Positions 1 through 8,711 of a stretch of 60,304 bases of DNA are shown piece by piece. The stretch covers positions 1-60,304 of the forward strand of contig CAXAAR010000003.1 in assembly GCA_963966765.1 (NCBI GenBank), in the 5' to 3' direction. Origin of the DNA: Aequoribacter sp003520285. Lineage in GTDB: Bacteria; Pseudomonadota; Gammaproteobacteria; Pseudomonadales; Halieaceae. Below the pieces are notes generated by a model that saw only the letters and a program-made list of their open reading frames with translations, searched no databases and had not been told where the DNA came from. Within the stretch, counting starts at the first letter, position 1. Each line of letters begins with the position of its first letter. The position numbers and the translations under genes are program-made.

Positions 1-140
1 ACGATATCCCTGACGAAATCCTGAAAGACCGCGATCACAGCAAAGCTATTCCGCCGCTTTATGGCGCTTTGCTTAAGAATGAACAGGACGTCCATTTGTT
101 AGAGCGATTGGCGTTTATGCATCGTCGTGAGACACGCTAA
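1..140 (+). CDS. 3' end of a CDS cut by the window edge, possibly a MoxR-type ATPase
   Basis: An open frame (codons from base 3) runs in from the left edge and stops with TAA at 138-140, giving about 45 C-terminal residues that end in MHRRETR. It stops 3 bases before the start of the CoxE-like VWA gene, so the two are probably co-transcribed. Genes of that VWA class usually sit directly after a MoxR-type AAA+ ATPase, which is the reason for the tentative name. The visible residues contain no ATPase motif, so the assignment rests only on context. Confidence 0.45.
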   Translation, partial: DIPDEILKDRDHSKAIPPLYGALLKNEQDVHLLERLAFMHRRETR

Positions 141-143
141 CTT

Positions 144-1319
144 ATGCTGATTAATTTTTTTCAAGGGCTGCGGGATGCAGGTATTCCGGTCACTACCCGA
201 GAGCTGCTTGACCTGTTCGAGGGATTAAAACAGCACTTGGTGTTCGCCGATTCAGAGACTTTTTACTACTTTAGCCGGACCTGTCTGGTGAAAGATGAGA
301 AGTATTTCGATCGTTTTGATCGCGCGTTTAGTGCCCATTTTAAGGAGCTAGAAACTTTAGATGCGGTCATCGAAGCGATTATCCCCGATGACTGGCTGAG
401 AAATGAGTTCTTAAAATCTTTATCCGATGAAGACAAAGCCAAAATTGAATCTCTGGGTGGGCTCGAGAAGCTGATCGAGGAATTCAAGAAACGCCTTGAA
501 GAACAAAAAGAGCGGCACGAAGGTGGCAATAAGTGGATCGGTACTGGCGGCACTTCGCCATTTGGACAGCAAGGCTATAATCCTGAGGGTGTTAGGGTTG
601 GTCCCAATGGGGGCCAAAAGAAAGCGCTTAAGGTTTGGGATCGACGCGATTTCAAGAATTTGGATGACGATGTTCAGCTAGGTACGCGCAATATTAAGAT
701 GGCCTTGCGCCGCCTGCGAAAGTTCGCCCGTCAGGGTGCGGCGGATGAATTGGATCTAGACGACACCATTCGATCCACCGCACGAAACGCAGGTCTGCTC
801 GATATCAAGCTGGTCCCAGAGCGTCATAACGCTGTTAAAGTGCTGATCTTTTTTGATGTGGGTGGCTCAATGGATCCGCACATTCGGACATGTGAAGAAC
901 TCTTCTCTGCTGCCCGAACCGAGTTTAAGCATCTTGAATATTTCTATTTCCACAATTTCATTTATGAGAGCGTCTGGCGCAATAACATACGCAGACACAA
1001 TGAACGCACCTCTCTTATGGACGTCATGCATAAATACAGTCACGACTACAAGGTGATCTTTGTCGGCGATGCTGCGATGTCGCCCTATGAAATTGTTTCT
1101 CCTGGCGGTTCAGTGGAGCACTGGAACGAAGAGTCAGGTGAGGTTTGGATGCGACGCTTGCGTCAGACCTATGAAAAAATGATTTGGATAAACCCAACGC
1201 CACAAGCGGAGTGGGAATACACCCAGTCAACTGCGATGACGCATCAGCTCGTGGAAGGGCATATGTATCCTTTGACGTTGAAAGGTCTCGAAGAAGGGAT
1301 GAGCTATTTGTCTAAATGA
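144..1319 (+). CDS. CoxE-like VWA domain protein
   Basis: A 391-residue protein of the VWA/CoxE-like family. These proteins usually work with a MoxR AAA+ ATPase as a chaperone or metal-insertion pair; the target here is unknown. The N-terminal half is charged and helical, with a Gly-rich stretch around residues 130-158. The VWA domain starts near residue 230 with FFDVGGSMD, where D238 and S242 keep the first and last residues of the usual DxSxS metal site while the middle Ser is Gly. No signal peptide or membrane segment is seen, so it is probably cytoplasmic. It starts 3 bases after the upstream partial gene and overlaps the convergent methyltransferase gene by 16 bases at the 3' end. Confidence 0.85.
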   Translation: MLINFFQGLRDAGIPVTTRELLDLFEGLKQHLVFADSETFYYFSRTCLVKDEKYFDRFDRAFSAHFKELETLDAVIEAIIPDDWLRNEFLKSLSDEDKAKIESLGGLEKLIEEFKKRLEEQKERHEGGNKWIGTGGTSPFGQQGYNPEGVRVGPNGGQKKALKVWDRRDFKNLDDDVQLGTRNIKMALRRLRKFARQGAADELDLDDTIRSTARNAGLLDIKLVPERHNAVKVLIFFDVGGSMDPHIRTCEELFSAARTEFKHLEYFYFHNFIYESVWRNNIRRHNERTSLMDVMHKYSHDYKVIFVGDAAMSPYEIVSPGGSVEHWNEESGEVWMRRLRQTYEKMIWINPTPQAEWEYTQSTAMTHQLVEGHMYPLTLKGLEEGMSYLSK

Positions 1320-2089
1320 TAGGCAATGAGCGCTGCCGTGACGGCCACATTGAGCGATTCAACCCCATTGTGCATGGGGATGGCGATCACGGAATCACAT
1401 AAGTCCTCGATGACTTTCGAGACTCCCTCGGTTTCATTACCGAGTATCAGAGTACGACGTGGTGGGAAAACACGGGTAAATAAGTTGTCAGATGCATGAC
1501 TACTGAGCGCGTACTGTTTGAAACCGTAGTCTTTTACCAGATTGACCGCTTCGAGGCTGGTCGTACAGCGCAGAATCGGTGCTTGGAATAGGGTGCCAGC
1601 GCTGGCTTTGATGACCAAGGGCCCGAGTGGTGCGCATCCGTCTTCTGGAATAATCATGCCGCTCACTCCAGCTGCTGTCAGTGAGCGGATAATCATGCCA
1701 AGATTCTGTGGATTAGTGATTCGATCAAGCAGAAACAGAGTCTGCTGTTCACCCGATGCTGATGCCAGAAAATCGCCCAAATCCGAAAACCTTGGACACT
1801 CGATATCGAGCGCTACCCCCTGATCTTGCTGCTTGTTCTTTGAGATTCGAGACAGCGCATCACGGCTGTGATATCGAATCTCGAGGCCTCGACGTTCAGC
1901 TGCTGTGACAAGACGATCAAGCGAACCGGAAGCTCGATTTGAGTCCGCCAAATGCAGGATTTTGGGTGTCAAAGAGGAATCGCTTAAGCTCGACTCGACA
2001 ACGTTACGGCCGTAGACAGTCAGCCAGCGGCGTAGGTTCTTTTTTTTCTGGCTGTAGTCAGTCGAACTCGGCATTTTGGGTCGCTCCAT
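1304..2089 (-). CDS. TrmH/SpoU-family RNA 2'-O-methyltransferase
   Basis: A 261-residue SPOUT enzyme predicted to transfer a methyl group from S-adenosylmethionine to a ribose 2'-OH in tRNA or rRNA. The three SpoU motifs are present in order: NPQNLGMIIRS (motif 1), LILGNETEGVS (motif 2) and IPMHNGVESLNVAVTAAL (motif 3), which form the trefoil knot and cofactor pocket. The N-terminal ~100 residues resemble the substrate-binding domain of RlmB-like proteins, but the substrate cannot be named from sequence. It is transcribed convergently with the VWA gene and overlaps its 3' end. ATG is used as start. Confidence 0.85.
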   Translation of the reverse strand: MERPKMPSSTDYSQKKKNLRRWLTVYGRNVVESSLSDSSLTPKILHLADSNRASGSLDRLVTAAERRGLEIRYHSRDALSRISKNKQQDQGVALDIECPRFSDLGDFLASASGEQQTLFLLDRITNPQNLGMIIRSLTAAGVSGMIIPEDGCAPLGPLVIKASAGTLFQAPILRCTTSLEAVNLVKDYGFKQYALSSHASDNLFTRVFPPRRTLILGNETEGVSKVIEDLCDSVIAIPMHNGVESLNVAVTAALIAYHLDK

Positions 2090-2142
2090 CGAAGTGGCGA
2101 TGCTAACCTATCTGATCAGCGCTGACGAGTAGCGAGGAATAC

Positions 2143-2400
2143 TTGGAAATTGTTTTATACCATACCACTGGATGTCATTTGTGCGAGTTGGCTGAGGCTG
2201 AACTTGCGCTGGTAGGCATCGTGGCAGCAAAGGTCGATATTGCGACAGACGATGTCTTATTCCAAAAATATGGATGGCTCATTCCAGTGGTTGCGCTGGG
2301 CGAGCATGAGTTGCGCTGGCCATTCAATGCCCAGCAGCTGAGCGAATGGCTCGCTCAAATACCGACGCGAACCGCCAGCACGTCACACGTTGCGCCGTGA
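2143..2400 (+). CDS. Glutaredoxin-like DUF836 protein
   Basis: An 85-residue thioredoxin-fold protein of the DUF836 family. The start is TTG, supported by a GAGGA-like ribosome site a few bases upstream; no in-frame ATG fits. A redox-type CxxC (CHLC) lies at residues 11-14 after the first beta strand, and a cis-Pro-like IPVV segment lies near residue 46, as in glutaredoxins. A dithiol/disulphide role is likely but unproven. The 3' end overlaps the convergent universal stress gene by 46 bases, an unusually long overlap. Confidence 0.75.
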   Translation: MEIVLYHTTGCHLCELAEAELALVGIVAAKVDIATDDVLFQKYGWLIPVVALGEHELRWPFNAQQLSEWLAQIPTRTASTSHVAP

Positions 2401-2789
2401 AGTACGCCATTGGCAGTAGACCCCATCAGGAGCGCTAAGCCATAGCGTCCGTGAGAGCCGACCACTATGAGGTCTGAATCGAGTTGCTTGGCCATCTGAT
2501 GAATCTCGACCTCAGGGCGTCCAAACACGGTATGCTGGTGCGCTGGGTCAATGCCGTGCTCGCGCCCAACCTGAGCGAGTTGTTGCCGTGCCTGGGCGCT
2601 GATTTCTTCCTGGATGCCCGAGAAATCCATCGGGATGTCTCCACCATAGGCGAAGCTTAAAGGCTCTATAACGTGGATTAAGTGCACTTCGGCTGATTTC
2701 TCTGCTGCCATCGCACACCCACGCCGAACCACATCGATCGATTCCTCGCTGAGATCAATAGCGACCAAAATATGGGTGTAGTTAGACAT
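2355..2789 (-). CDS. Universal stress protein, UspA family
   Basis: A 144-residue single-domain UspA protein, probably a cytoplasmic dimer. It opens with the typical beta strand HILVAIDLSEES and ends with the nucleotide-binding signature GSHGRYGLALLMGSTANGVL, which matches the G-x2-G-x9-G-S/T pattern of ATP-binding members. Its length is normal for the family. It is transcribed convergently with the DUF836 gene and overlaps its 3' end. A second Usp-family gene enters from the right window edge. Confidence 0.9.
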   Translation of the reverse strand: MSNYTHILVAIDLSEESIDVVRRGCAMAAEKSAEVHLIHVIEPLSFAYGGDIPMDFSGIQEEISAQARQQLAQVGREHGIDPAHQHTVFGRPEVEIHQMAKQLDSDLIVVGSHGRYGLALLMGSTANGVLHGATCDVLAVRVGI

Positions 2790-2892
2790 AACTTTTTCCT
2801 CTTACCGAATGATCGTCAAATAACTATCGCACTTCGAGTACGGTGGCGCAATTGCTGTTACCATCGTTCTTTGATCGAGCGCAAGGAAAGGT

Positions 2893-3351
2893 ATGGAATA
2901 CTGGCTCATTTTTGGTGCGATGTTGGTGGCGCTTGCGCCATTGCAGTATTTTTGGCCCACGAAGCGGCAACGAGGTTTAGCTCATATTCGCGAACAGGCG
3001 GCGATAATGGGTTTGTTTGTCGAGCTTCGCAAGCTTCCCGACCACCGACTGATACGATTATCGATTCCAGAGAATCAGCAGGCAGATTGGGTTTTCTATG
3101 GTCTGCGTCTATCACCTAAAGCCGAAGTAACCGTAGGTACTTGGATTCGGATTGATCACGAATGGACCTCTATGACAGCCGAGGCATCGCTGCCTGAGTC
3201 ACTGCAGTCTCTTCCACCGGGCTGTGACGTGGTGTCTATTCGTCCTGGATGCATTGGTTTTTACTGGCAGGAGAACCAGTCCGATGAACAATTGTTAGCC
3301 GCGGCTGAGTGCTTGAAGAAGGCTGCCAGCGTTGCGATTGAGCAGGTCTGA
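2893..3351 (+). CDS. Conserved hypothetical protein with one N-terminal membrane segment
   Basis: A 152-residue protein with a hydrophobic N-terminus (residues 2-20, ending in a PLQYFWP segment) that looks like a membrane anchor, then a soluble domain. The start ATG follows an AAGGAAAGG-type ribosome site. I recognise no domain or catalytic motif. It lies upstream of topA and divergent from the uspA-type gene, in a position where pseudomonads also carry small uncharacterised genes. Function unknown. Confidence 0.7.
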   Translation: MEYWLIFGAMLVALAPLQYFWPTKRQRGLAHIREQAAIMGLFVELRKLPDHRLIRLSIPENQQADWVFYGLRLSPKAEVTVGTWIRIDHEWTSMTAEASLPESLQSLPPGCDVVSIRPGCIGFYWQENQSDEQLLAAAECLKKAASVAIEQV

Positions 3352-3483
3352 AGCAAACCATCAAAAATGTTTGAAAGCGATTAATTTCTCAATTTTTCTT
3401 GACCCCAGCTGTTTGCATCACTATATATGGCGACCCTTAGGTGATGAATTTTGTCACTCAATAACGCGTTACGAAGGATTACT

Positions 3484-6120
3484 ATGGGTAAGGCACTGGT
3501 CATTGTTGAGTCCCCAGCTAAAGCCAAAACGATCAACAAATATCTGGGCAACGACTTTATTGTGAAGTCGAGCGTTGGCCACATTCGAGACCTACCCACA
3601 TCTGGCAGTAGTATAACCAGTGCTGATCCGAAAGAGCGCGCAGCACAGGCCGCCAAAACCCGCAAAATGGCGCCGGAAAAAAAGGCACAGTATCAGCTGA
3701 AGAAGTCCCGAGAGCAGTTGATTCGCCGCATGGGAATAGACCCCGATAACCACTGGCAAGCGAACTACCAAATTCTGCCGGGGAAAGAAAAAGTAGTGAG
3801 CGAACTCAGACAGCTCGCTCAGAAAGCGGATACTATTTATTTAGCGACGGATTTGGATCGCGAAGGTGAGGCCATTGCCTGGCACCTAAAAGAAGCGATC
3901 GGAGGTGATGAGAGTCGTTATCGTCGCGTCGTGTTCAATGAGATTACGCAGTCCGCCATCAGTGAAGCCTTTAAGCAACCGGGAACGCTCGATGTTGCTC
4001 GTGTTAATGCGCAACAGGCACGTCGGTTTTTGGATCGTGTGGTTGGCTTCATGGTGTCTCCTTTACTCTGGGCGAAGGTGGCACGTGGGCTTTCCGCGGG
4101 AAGGGTGCAATCGGTTGCTGTTCGTTTGGTGGTTGAACGTGAGCGCGAGATTAGAGCCTTTATCCCAGAGGAGTTTTGGGAGATCCATGCAGAACTGGCC
4201 GCGAAGGATGGCACGATCTCTCGTTTTGAAGTGAAGCGGTGTCAGGATAAAGGCTTTCGTCCGAAGTCTGAGCCAGAGGCGCAAACCGCTCTAGATTACC
4301 TGGCTCAGGCAAACTATCAGGTTGCGACAAGAGAAAGTAAGCCGACTCGATCTAAGCCGTCGGCACCTTTTATTACTTCCACCTTGCAGCAGGCGGCCAG
4401 CACTCGACTTGGATTTTCGGTCAAAAAGACCATGACGATGGCGCAAAGACTCTACGAAGCAGGTCATATTACCTATATGAGGACAGATTCAACGAACCTC
4501 AGTAAGGATGCCGTAGAGGCCTGTAGAAGCTACATCAAAGCGCATTTTCCGCCGGCCTATCTGCCTGCAGACCCGGTGAAGTACAGCGCTCGTGATGACG
4601 CCCAAGAAGCGCATGAGGCGATTCGCCCCTCAGATGTGCGCGTACTGCAAACTCAGCTAGTTTCAATGGAGCGAGATGCACAGCGTTTGTATGATCTTAT
4701 TTGGCGTCAGTTCGTTGCCTGCCAAATGCCGGCGGCGGAATATCTCTCTACGACGTTGACCATTGCCGCCGGAGACTATGAATTAACTGCGAAAGGTCGC
4801 GTGGTGGTCTTTGATGGGTATACCAGAGTGCTCACGCCCGCGTCTAAAAAAGGCGAAGAGACCGTGCTTCCCGATCTGAAAGAGGGCGATTCATTAAAGC
4901 TTGATCACTTAGATCCCAGTCAACACTTCACCAAACCCACCGCGCGCTACGGCGAGGCGAGTTTAGTGAAAGAATTGGAAAAACGGGGCATTGGTCGCCC
5001 ATCAACGTACGCAGCGATTATTTCGACGATACAAGAGCGAGGCTACGTGCGGCTAGAAAACAAGCGTTTCTACGCCGAAAAAATGGGTGATATCGTCACC
5101 CAAAGATTGTTGCAGAGCTTTGACGATTTATTAGATTACTCGTTCACTGCCACCATGGAAGAAAAGTTGGATGTGGTGGCAAGAGGCGGTCTGGATTGGC
5201 GCGATCTTCTCGATCAATTTTACGCGGAGTTTCAGGAGCGTTTGACTCGAGCTGAATCACCAGAGCCCGAGGGCATGCAGTCAAATGCGCCTACCATGAC
5301 AGATATCGGATGTGACAAATGCGGTCGTCCTATGCAAATTAGAACCGCTGCCACTGGTGTGTTTCTGGGTTGTTCGGGGTACTCGTTGCCACCCAAAGAG
5401 CGCTGTAAACACACGATTAATCTCATTCCTGGCGATGAGGCAATCAGTGCCGACGCAGACGATGAAGCCGAATCAAGACGACTGATTAGTAAACATCGCT
5501 GTGGCCTGTGTAATGCCGCGATGGACAGCTATTTGATTGACGAATCGCGCAAACTCCACGTGTGCGGCAATAATCCAGACTGTAGTGGTTTCGAAGTCGA
5601 GAGCGGTCAGTTCAAGCTCAAAGGATACGAAGGCCCAGTGATTGAGTGCGATAAGTGTGGCTCAGATATGCAGTTGAAGACTGGACGCTTTGGTAAGTAT
5701 TTCGGATGTAGCTCCGAGACCTGCAAGAACACTCGAAAGCTATTGCGTAATGGCGAGGCTGCACCACCCAAAATGGATCCCGTGCCTATGCCCGAGATTC
5801 AATGCACCAAGGTTGATGATTATTACATTTTGCGAGATGGTGCAGCTGGGCTTTTCTTGGCAGCTAGCCAGTTCCCTAAAAATAGGGAAACGCGAGCCCC
5901 GTTGGTGGCAGAGATCGCGCCACACAAGGCTGAAATAGACCCTAAGTACCACTTTTTGTTGGATGCACCGCAAACTGACCCAGACGGGAACCCTTCACAG
6001 ATTCGTTATAGTCGGAAGACCAAAGAACAGTATGTGATGACCGAGATCGACGGCAAGGCCACAGGGTGGCGCGCTCACTACGATAATGGTCGTTGGGTTA
6101 CGGCCGATACAAAGAAATAG
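3484..6120 (+). CDS. topA: DNA topoisomerase I
   Basis: An 878-residue type IA topoisomerase that relaxes negative supercoils by single-strand passage. The Toprim domain begins at once (MGKALVIVESPAKAKTI). The catalytic tyrosine is Y331 in GHITYMRTDST. The C-terminal third, from about residue 609, has three Cys-rich zinc-ribbon units (for example CDKCGRPM, CGLCNAAM, CDKCGSDM) followed by an extended DNA-binding tail. An in-frame ATG exists 33 bases upstream, but 3484 is chosen because it follows GAAGGA at good spacing and gives the standard family N-terminus. The length is normal for gammaproteobacterial TopA. Confidence 0.97.
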   Translation: MGKALVIVESPAKAKTINKYLGNDFIVKSSVGHIRDLPTSGSSITSADPKERAAQAAKTRKMAPEKKAQYQLKKSREQLIRRMGIDPDNHWQANYQILPGKEKVVSELRQLAQKADTIYLATDLDREGEAIAWHLKEAIGGDESRYRRVVFNEITQSAISEAFKQPGTLDVARVNAQQARRFLDRVVGFMVSPLLWAKVARGLSAGRVQSVAVRLVVEREREIRAFIPEEFWEIHAELAAKDGTISRFEVKRCQDKGFRPKSEPEAQTALDYLAQANYQVATRESKPTRSKPSAPFITSTLQQAASTRLGFSVKKTMTMAQRLYEAGHITYMRTDSTNLSKDAVEACRSYIKAHFPPAYLPADPVKYSARDDAQEAHEAIRPSDVRVLQTQLVSMERDAQRLYDLIWRQFVACQMPAAEYLSTTLTIAAGDYELTAKGRVVVFDGYTRVLTPASKKGEETVLPDLKEGDSLKLDHLDPSQHFTKPTARYGEASLVKELEKRGIGRPSTYAAIISTIQERGYVRLENKRFYAEKMGDIVTQRLLQSFDDLLDYSFTATMEEKLDVVARGGLDWRDLLDQFYAEFQERLTRAESPEPEGMQSNAPTMTDIGCDKCGRPMQIRTAATGVFLGCSGYSLPPKERCKHTINLIPGDEAISADADDEAESRRLISKHRCGLCNAAMDSYLIDESRKLHVCGNNPDCSGFEVESGQFKLKGYEGPVIECDKCGSDMQLKTGRFGKYFGCSSETCKNTRKLLRNGEAAPPKMDPVPMPEIQCTKVDDYYILRDGAAGLFLAASQFPKNRETRAPLVAEIAPHKAEIDPKYHFLLDAPQTDPDGNPSQIRYSRKTKEQYVMTEIDGKATGWRAHYDNGRWVTADTKK

Positions 6121-6127
6121 CAATTCA

Positions 6128-6586
6128 ATGGCTAACTGTCGAGCTTTGGTAAATCATCACTTGTACTGTGGACGCATCGTGCTTGATGCTTGGCAGGCGG
6201 GTATCGAGCGGGAGCAGGTGAGTGCCAAGGTTTTGCAGGACAGTTTCCAAGTGGGCGCGCATCATCATCTTGGGCTAGGCTACGGATTTCTCTTGCTCGA
6301 AGGTGCTGGCGTAAGTGAGTGGACGCAAGCGCCGCCTGAGCGCATAAAGGACGTGCCCCAACCTGCGAGTGGTAAAGCGATGCCGGCTATTGTTACCGCT
6401 CTGGCTCGCGAAGAAACGCAGATTTTAGCCCCTCTTTTTCAAACATTGCAAAGTGCGGTGGGTCGACGCAGCGTCAACAGCTTGGCGACGGTGGTGCACG
6501 GGCCGAGTTATCAGGACTGGCGCGATATCTACGAGTGTTTAGAACGACATACGACGATTATTCGGGACAATCTAGACGAGAGCTGA
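6128..6586 (+). CDS. Conserved protein resembling DUF6586
   Basis: A 152-residue, mostly helical protein starting MANCRALVNHHLYCGR. It matches my recollection of a small family (DUF6586) found between topA and lexA in pseudomonads and relatives, but this is family recall rather than a strong motif. The ATG lies 8 bases after the topA stop, so co-transcription with topA is likely. An upstream in-frame ATG at 6086 would start inside topA and is less likely. It has no signal peptide or membrane segment. Function unknown. Confidence 0.65.
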   Translation: MANCRALVNHHLYCGRIVLDAWQAGIEREQVSAKVLQDSFQVGAHHHLGLGYGFLLLEGAGVSEWTQAPPERIKDVPQPASGKAMPAIVTALAREETQILAPLFQTLQSAVGRRSVNSLATVVHGPSYQDWRDIYECLERHTTIIRDNLDES

Positions 6587-6646
6587 ATTTGGCATGCCCG
6601 CGCGATGGCTGTTACACTTGAGCTTAATTCTTTGTGGGGATGTGTT

Positions 6647-6898
6647 GTGTCTTCTTCGTTTCTCGAAATAGCAGAATTAGCCAACGGCGATATCGTTTTA
6701 CAGCGGGCAGACCAGGCTGAAGATGCTGAACCCCTTGTCATTATTCGTTTTTCTGACGAGAGCTCTGCCTACATGAATGAGCAAACTCTGGATGTCGCAA
6801 AGGTGATGATTCAAGCCGGTATACAGGCTGTTGCATCGCTTTCAGAGCAGGCAGAAGCCGAGGAATCCGCGCAAACAGTTCGGCGGGTTGTCCACTAG
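6647..6898 (+). CDS. Small conserved hypothetical protein next to lexA
   Basis: About 83 residues from a GTG at 6647, chosen because GGGGA precedes it; an ATG at 6605 would add 14 residues but has no visible ribosome site. The protein reads FLEIAELANGDIVLQRAD and then IIRFSDE, with a helical tail. Short proteins of this pattern sit beside lexA in related gammaproteobacteria. It is convergent with lexA and overlaps its end by 4 bases. In Pseudomonas the SOS division inhibitor gene sulA lies near lexA; this protein does not look like SulA. Confidence 0.6.
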   Translation: MSSSFLEIAELANGDIVLQRADQAEDAEPLVIIRFSDESSAYMNEQTLDVAKVMIQAGIQAVASLSEQAEAEESAQTVRRVVH

Positions 6899-7497
6899 CG
6901 ACGCAAAACACCCACGCTTATGCCCTCTATGGCAAATTCTTGAGCGCTGAGGTCTACAACGATGGGTGCATATTCCGGATTCTCAGCGATCAACTCAACG
7001 ACCCCTTGTTGCGGATAACGCTTGAGTCTTTTGACGGTCACTTCGTCTTCAATTCGCGCTACTACAATCTGGCCATCGCGCACCTCGGTGGTACGTTTTA
7101 CGGCAAGAAAGTCACCATCCAGTATCCCTGCGTTGATCATTGAGTCCCCCCGTACGCGCAACAAATAGTCGGCGGCGGGATTAAAGAAGTGTGCGGGGAT
7201 GTCCACGTGCTCCTCGATATGTTCTGCAGCCAAGATTGGGCTGCCGGCAGCGACCCGACCAATAACGGGTAGACCCTGAGGCCCCTGATCTGGCAGCCGG
7301 ATACCGCGCGAAGCACCGGGTATCATTTCGATCGCGCCTTTGCGGGCTAAGGCCTTCAAATGGTCCTCGGCCGCGTTGGCTGACTTAAAACCGAGGTGCT
7401 CGGCAATGTCAGCTCTGGTGGGCGGCATACCTGTAGTCGACATATGCCGCTTGATGAAATCGAGCACTTGCTCTTGACGCTGTGTGAGCTTGATCAT
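6895..7497 (-). CDS. lexA: LexA repressor
   Basis: A 200-residue SOS repressor and self-cleaving serine peptidase. The N-terminal winged helix covers about residues 1-65 (LTQRQEQVLDFIKRHM at the start). The Ala-Gly self-cleavage site is visible in VAAGSP, the catalytic Ser in GDSM and the catalytic Lys in VTVKRLKR. It represses DNA-damage genes until RecA filaments trigger autocleavage. Two LexA boxes lie just upstream, so it is predicted to autoregulate. Length and layout are standard. Confidence 0.97.
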   Translation of the reverse strand: MIKLTQRQEQVLDFIKRHMSTTGMPPTRADIAEHLGFKSANAAEDHLKALARKGAIEMIPGASRGIRLPDQGPQGLPVIGRVAAGSPILAAEHIEEHVDIPAHFFNPAADYLLRVRGDSMINAGILDGDFLAVKRTTEVRDGQIVVARIEDEVTVKRLKRYPQQGVVELIAENPEYAPIVVDLSAQEFAIEGISVGVLRR

Positions 7498-7505
7498 GGC
7501 GACAC

Positions 7506-7521
7506 CTGTATATTAATCCAG
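7506..7521. promoter_or_regulatory. LexA (SOS) box, lexA-proximal
   Basis: CTGTATATTAATCCAG fits the CTG-N10-CAG operator, with an AT-rich core. It lies 8 bases before the lexA start, so bound LexA would block its own transcription or translation start region. Confidence 0.85.
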
Positions 7522-7524
7522 TGA

Positions 7525-7540
7525 CTGTCATTATATACAG
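7525..7540. promoter_or_regulatory. LexA (SOS) box, second copy
   Basis: CTGTCATTATATACAG fits CTG-N10-CAG and starts 19 bases after the first box, about two helical turns. This allows side-by-side LexA dimers. It lies between lexA and the divergent MscS-type gene. Confidence 0.85.
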
Positions 7541-7601
7541 CTATATGCCTTGTGCAACTAATTGTCTAAACTAAGTCACATCGCTACCCAGAGAGACCGC
7601 C

Positions 7602-8711
7602 GTGTTAACTCAAGACCAAATATTCAATTGGATTCAGCAGAACAGCTGGCTAGAAGCACTGGTGTTTGCCTCAGCGGCAGTGCTTGGTTACGTCGTGTTG
7701 ATGGCGGTGATTAGGCGTCTGCAGCACACGTCCTCAGTCACTCAGCTAGGGTGGGATGATGTGGTCGTGACTGCGGTGCGCGCTCCGTTAAAGTTGGGGT
7801 ACTGGCTCGCTGTATTGATGGTTGCGTGGCAGTGGTTGGTGGTGGTTCAGTTCGATATCGCAACGGACTGGGCTGATTGGATACCACAGACGACCTTGCT
7901 TTTCGTTGGTGCTTGGACTCTGCACCGTTTAATCATTGGCTTCGAGGCGGAGCTGATCCGTTCAAAAGGTGCCGCACTAGACTCGACCGCCATTGCCAGC
8001 ATTCACGCAGTGGCTAAGTTAACTCGGGTCATACTCTGGGTCTTGGTGATTTTAACCGCACTGCAAGGGGTGGGTGTCAGCGTTTCGGGATTGCTCGCGT
8101 TTGGCGGTATTGGGGGTATCGCGGTAGGTTTTGCGGCGAAAGATCTGCTGTCTAACTTTTTTGGTGGTATGAGTATCTACCTCGATCGGCCTTTTGCTGC
8201 GGGTGATTGGATTCGATCTCCAGATCGCGAGATTGAGGGCACAGTTGAAGACATCGGTTGGCGACTCACCAGAATCCGCACTTTTGATCAGCGGCCTCTC
8301 TATATCCCCAATTCGGTGTTCAGTCAGATTAGTGTTGAAAACCCGTCGCGGATGCGGAACCGGCGGATCTATGAAACCATTGGTTTGCGCTATCAAGATA
8401 GCGCTGTCGTGAGCGACATTGTGGCGCGTGTTCATCAGATGATTTTGACCCACGAAGAGATCGACACCACCAGGACTCTCATCGTGAATTTCAATTCGTT
8501 TGGCCCCTCGTCACTTGATTTTTTTATCTACACGTTCACCAAAACGACGGACTGGGTAAGATTCCACGCCATCAAGCAAGACATCATGCTACGTGTGTTA
8601 GAGATCATCCATGAGGCGGGAGCCGATATCGCGTTTCCAACGCAGACGCTGCATTGGGGCCAATCTGACCCTAATCTGGGCGTGGCTGTTGCTCCAGAAC
8701 CGAGCGTTTAA
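7602..8711 (+). CDS. MscS-family mechanosensitive channel
   Basis: A 369-residue inner-membrane channel of the MscS family, expected to open under membrane tension after osmotic downshock. It starts at GTG. Hydrophobic segments lie near residues 19-38, 65-88, 97-110 and 133-155. The pore helix is GLLAFGGIGGIAVGFAAKD, followed by the LLSNFFGG hinge and the beta domain. It is divergent from lexA and shares the SOS-box region. Its 3' end overlaps csiV by 41 bases on the opposite strand. It has no large N-terminal extension, unlike MscK or YbiO types. Confidence 0.9.
   Translation: MLTQDQIFNWIQQNSWLEALVFASAAVLGYVVLMAVIRRLQHTSSVTQLGWDDVVVTAVRAPLKLGYWLAVLMVAWQWLVVVQFDIATDWADWIPQTTLLFVGAWTLHRLIIGFEAELIRSKGAALDSTAIASIHAVAKLTRVILWVLVILTALQGVGVSVSGLLAFGGIGGIAVGFAAKDLLSNFFGGMSIYLDRPFAAGDWIRSPDREIEGTVEDIGWRLTRIRTFDQRPLYIPNSVFSQISVENPSRMRNRRIYETIGLRYQDSAVVSDIVARVHQMILTHEEIDTTRTLIVNFNSFGPSSLDFFIYTFTKTTDWVRFHAIKQDIMLRVLEIIHEAGADIAFPTQTLHWGQSDPNLGVAVAPEPSV

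Noticed and set aside
3073..3119. Alternative frame across the hypothetical gene before topA (2772-3119)
   Set aside because: The 2893-3351 frame has a good ribosome site and a membrane-anchor N-terminus; the other frame starts inside the divergent uspA-type promoter.
8052..8453. A 133-codon minus-strand frame inside the MscS-type gene
   Set aside because: The plus-strand channel gene has all family features; the antisense product has none.
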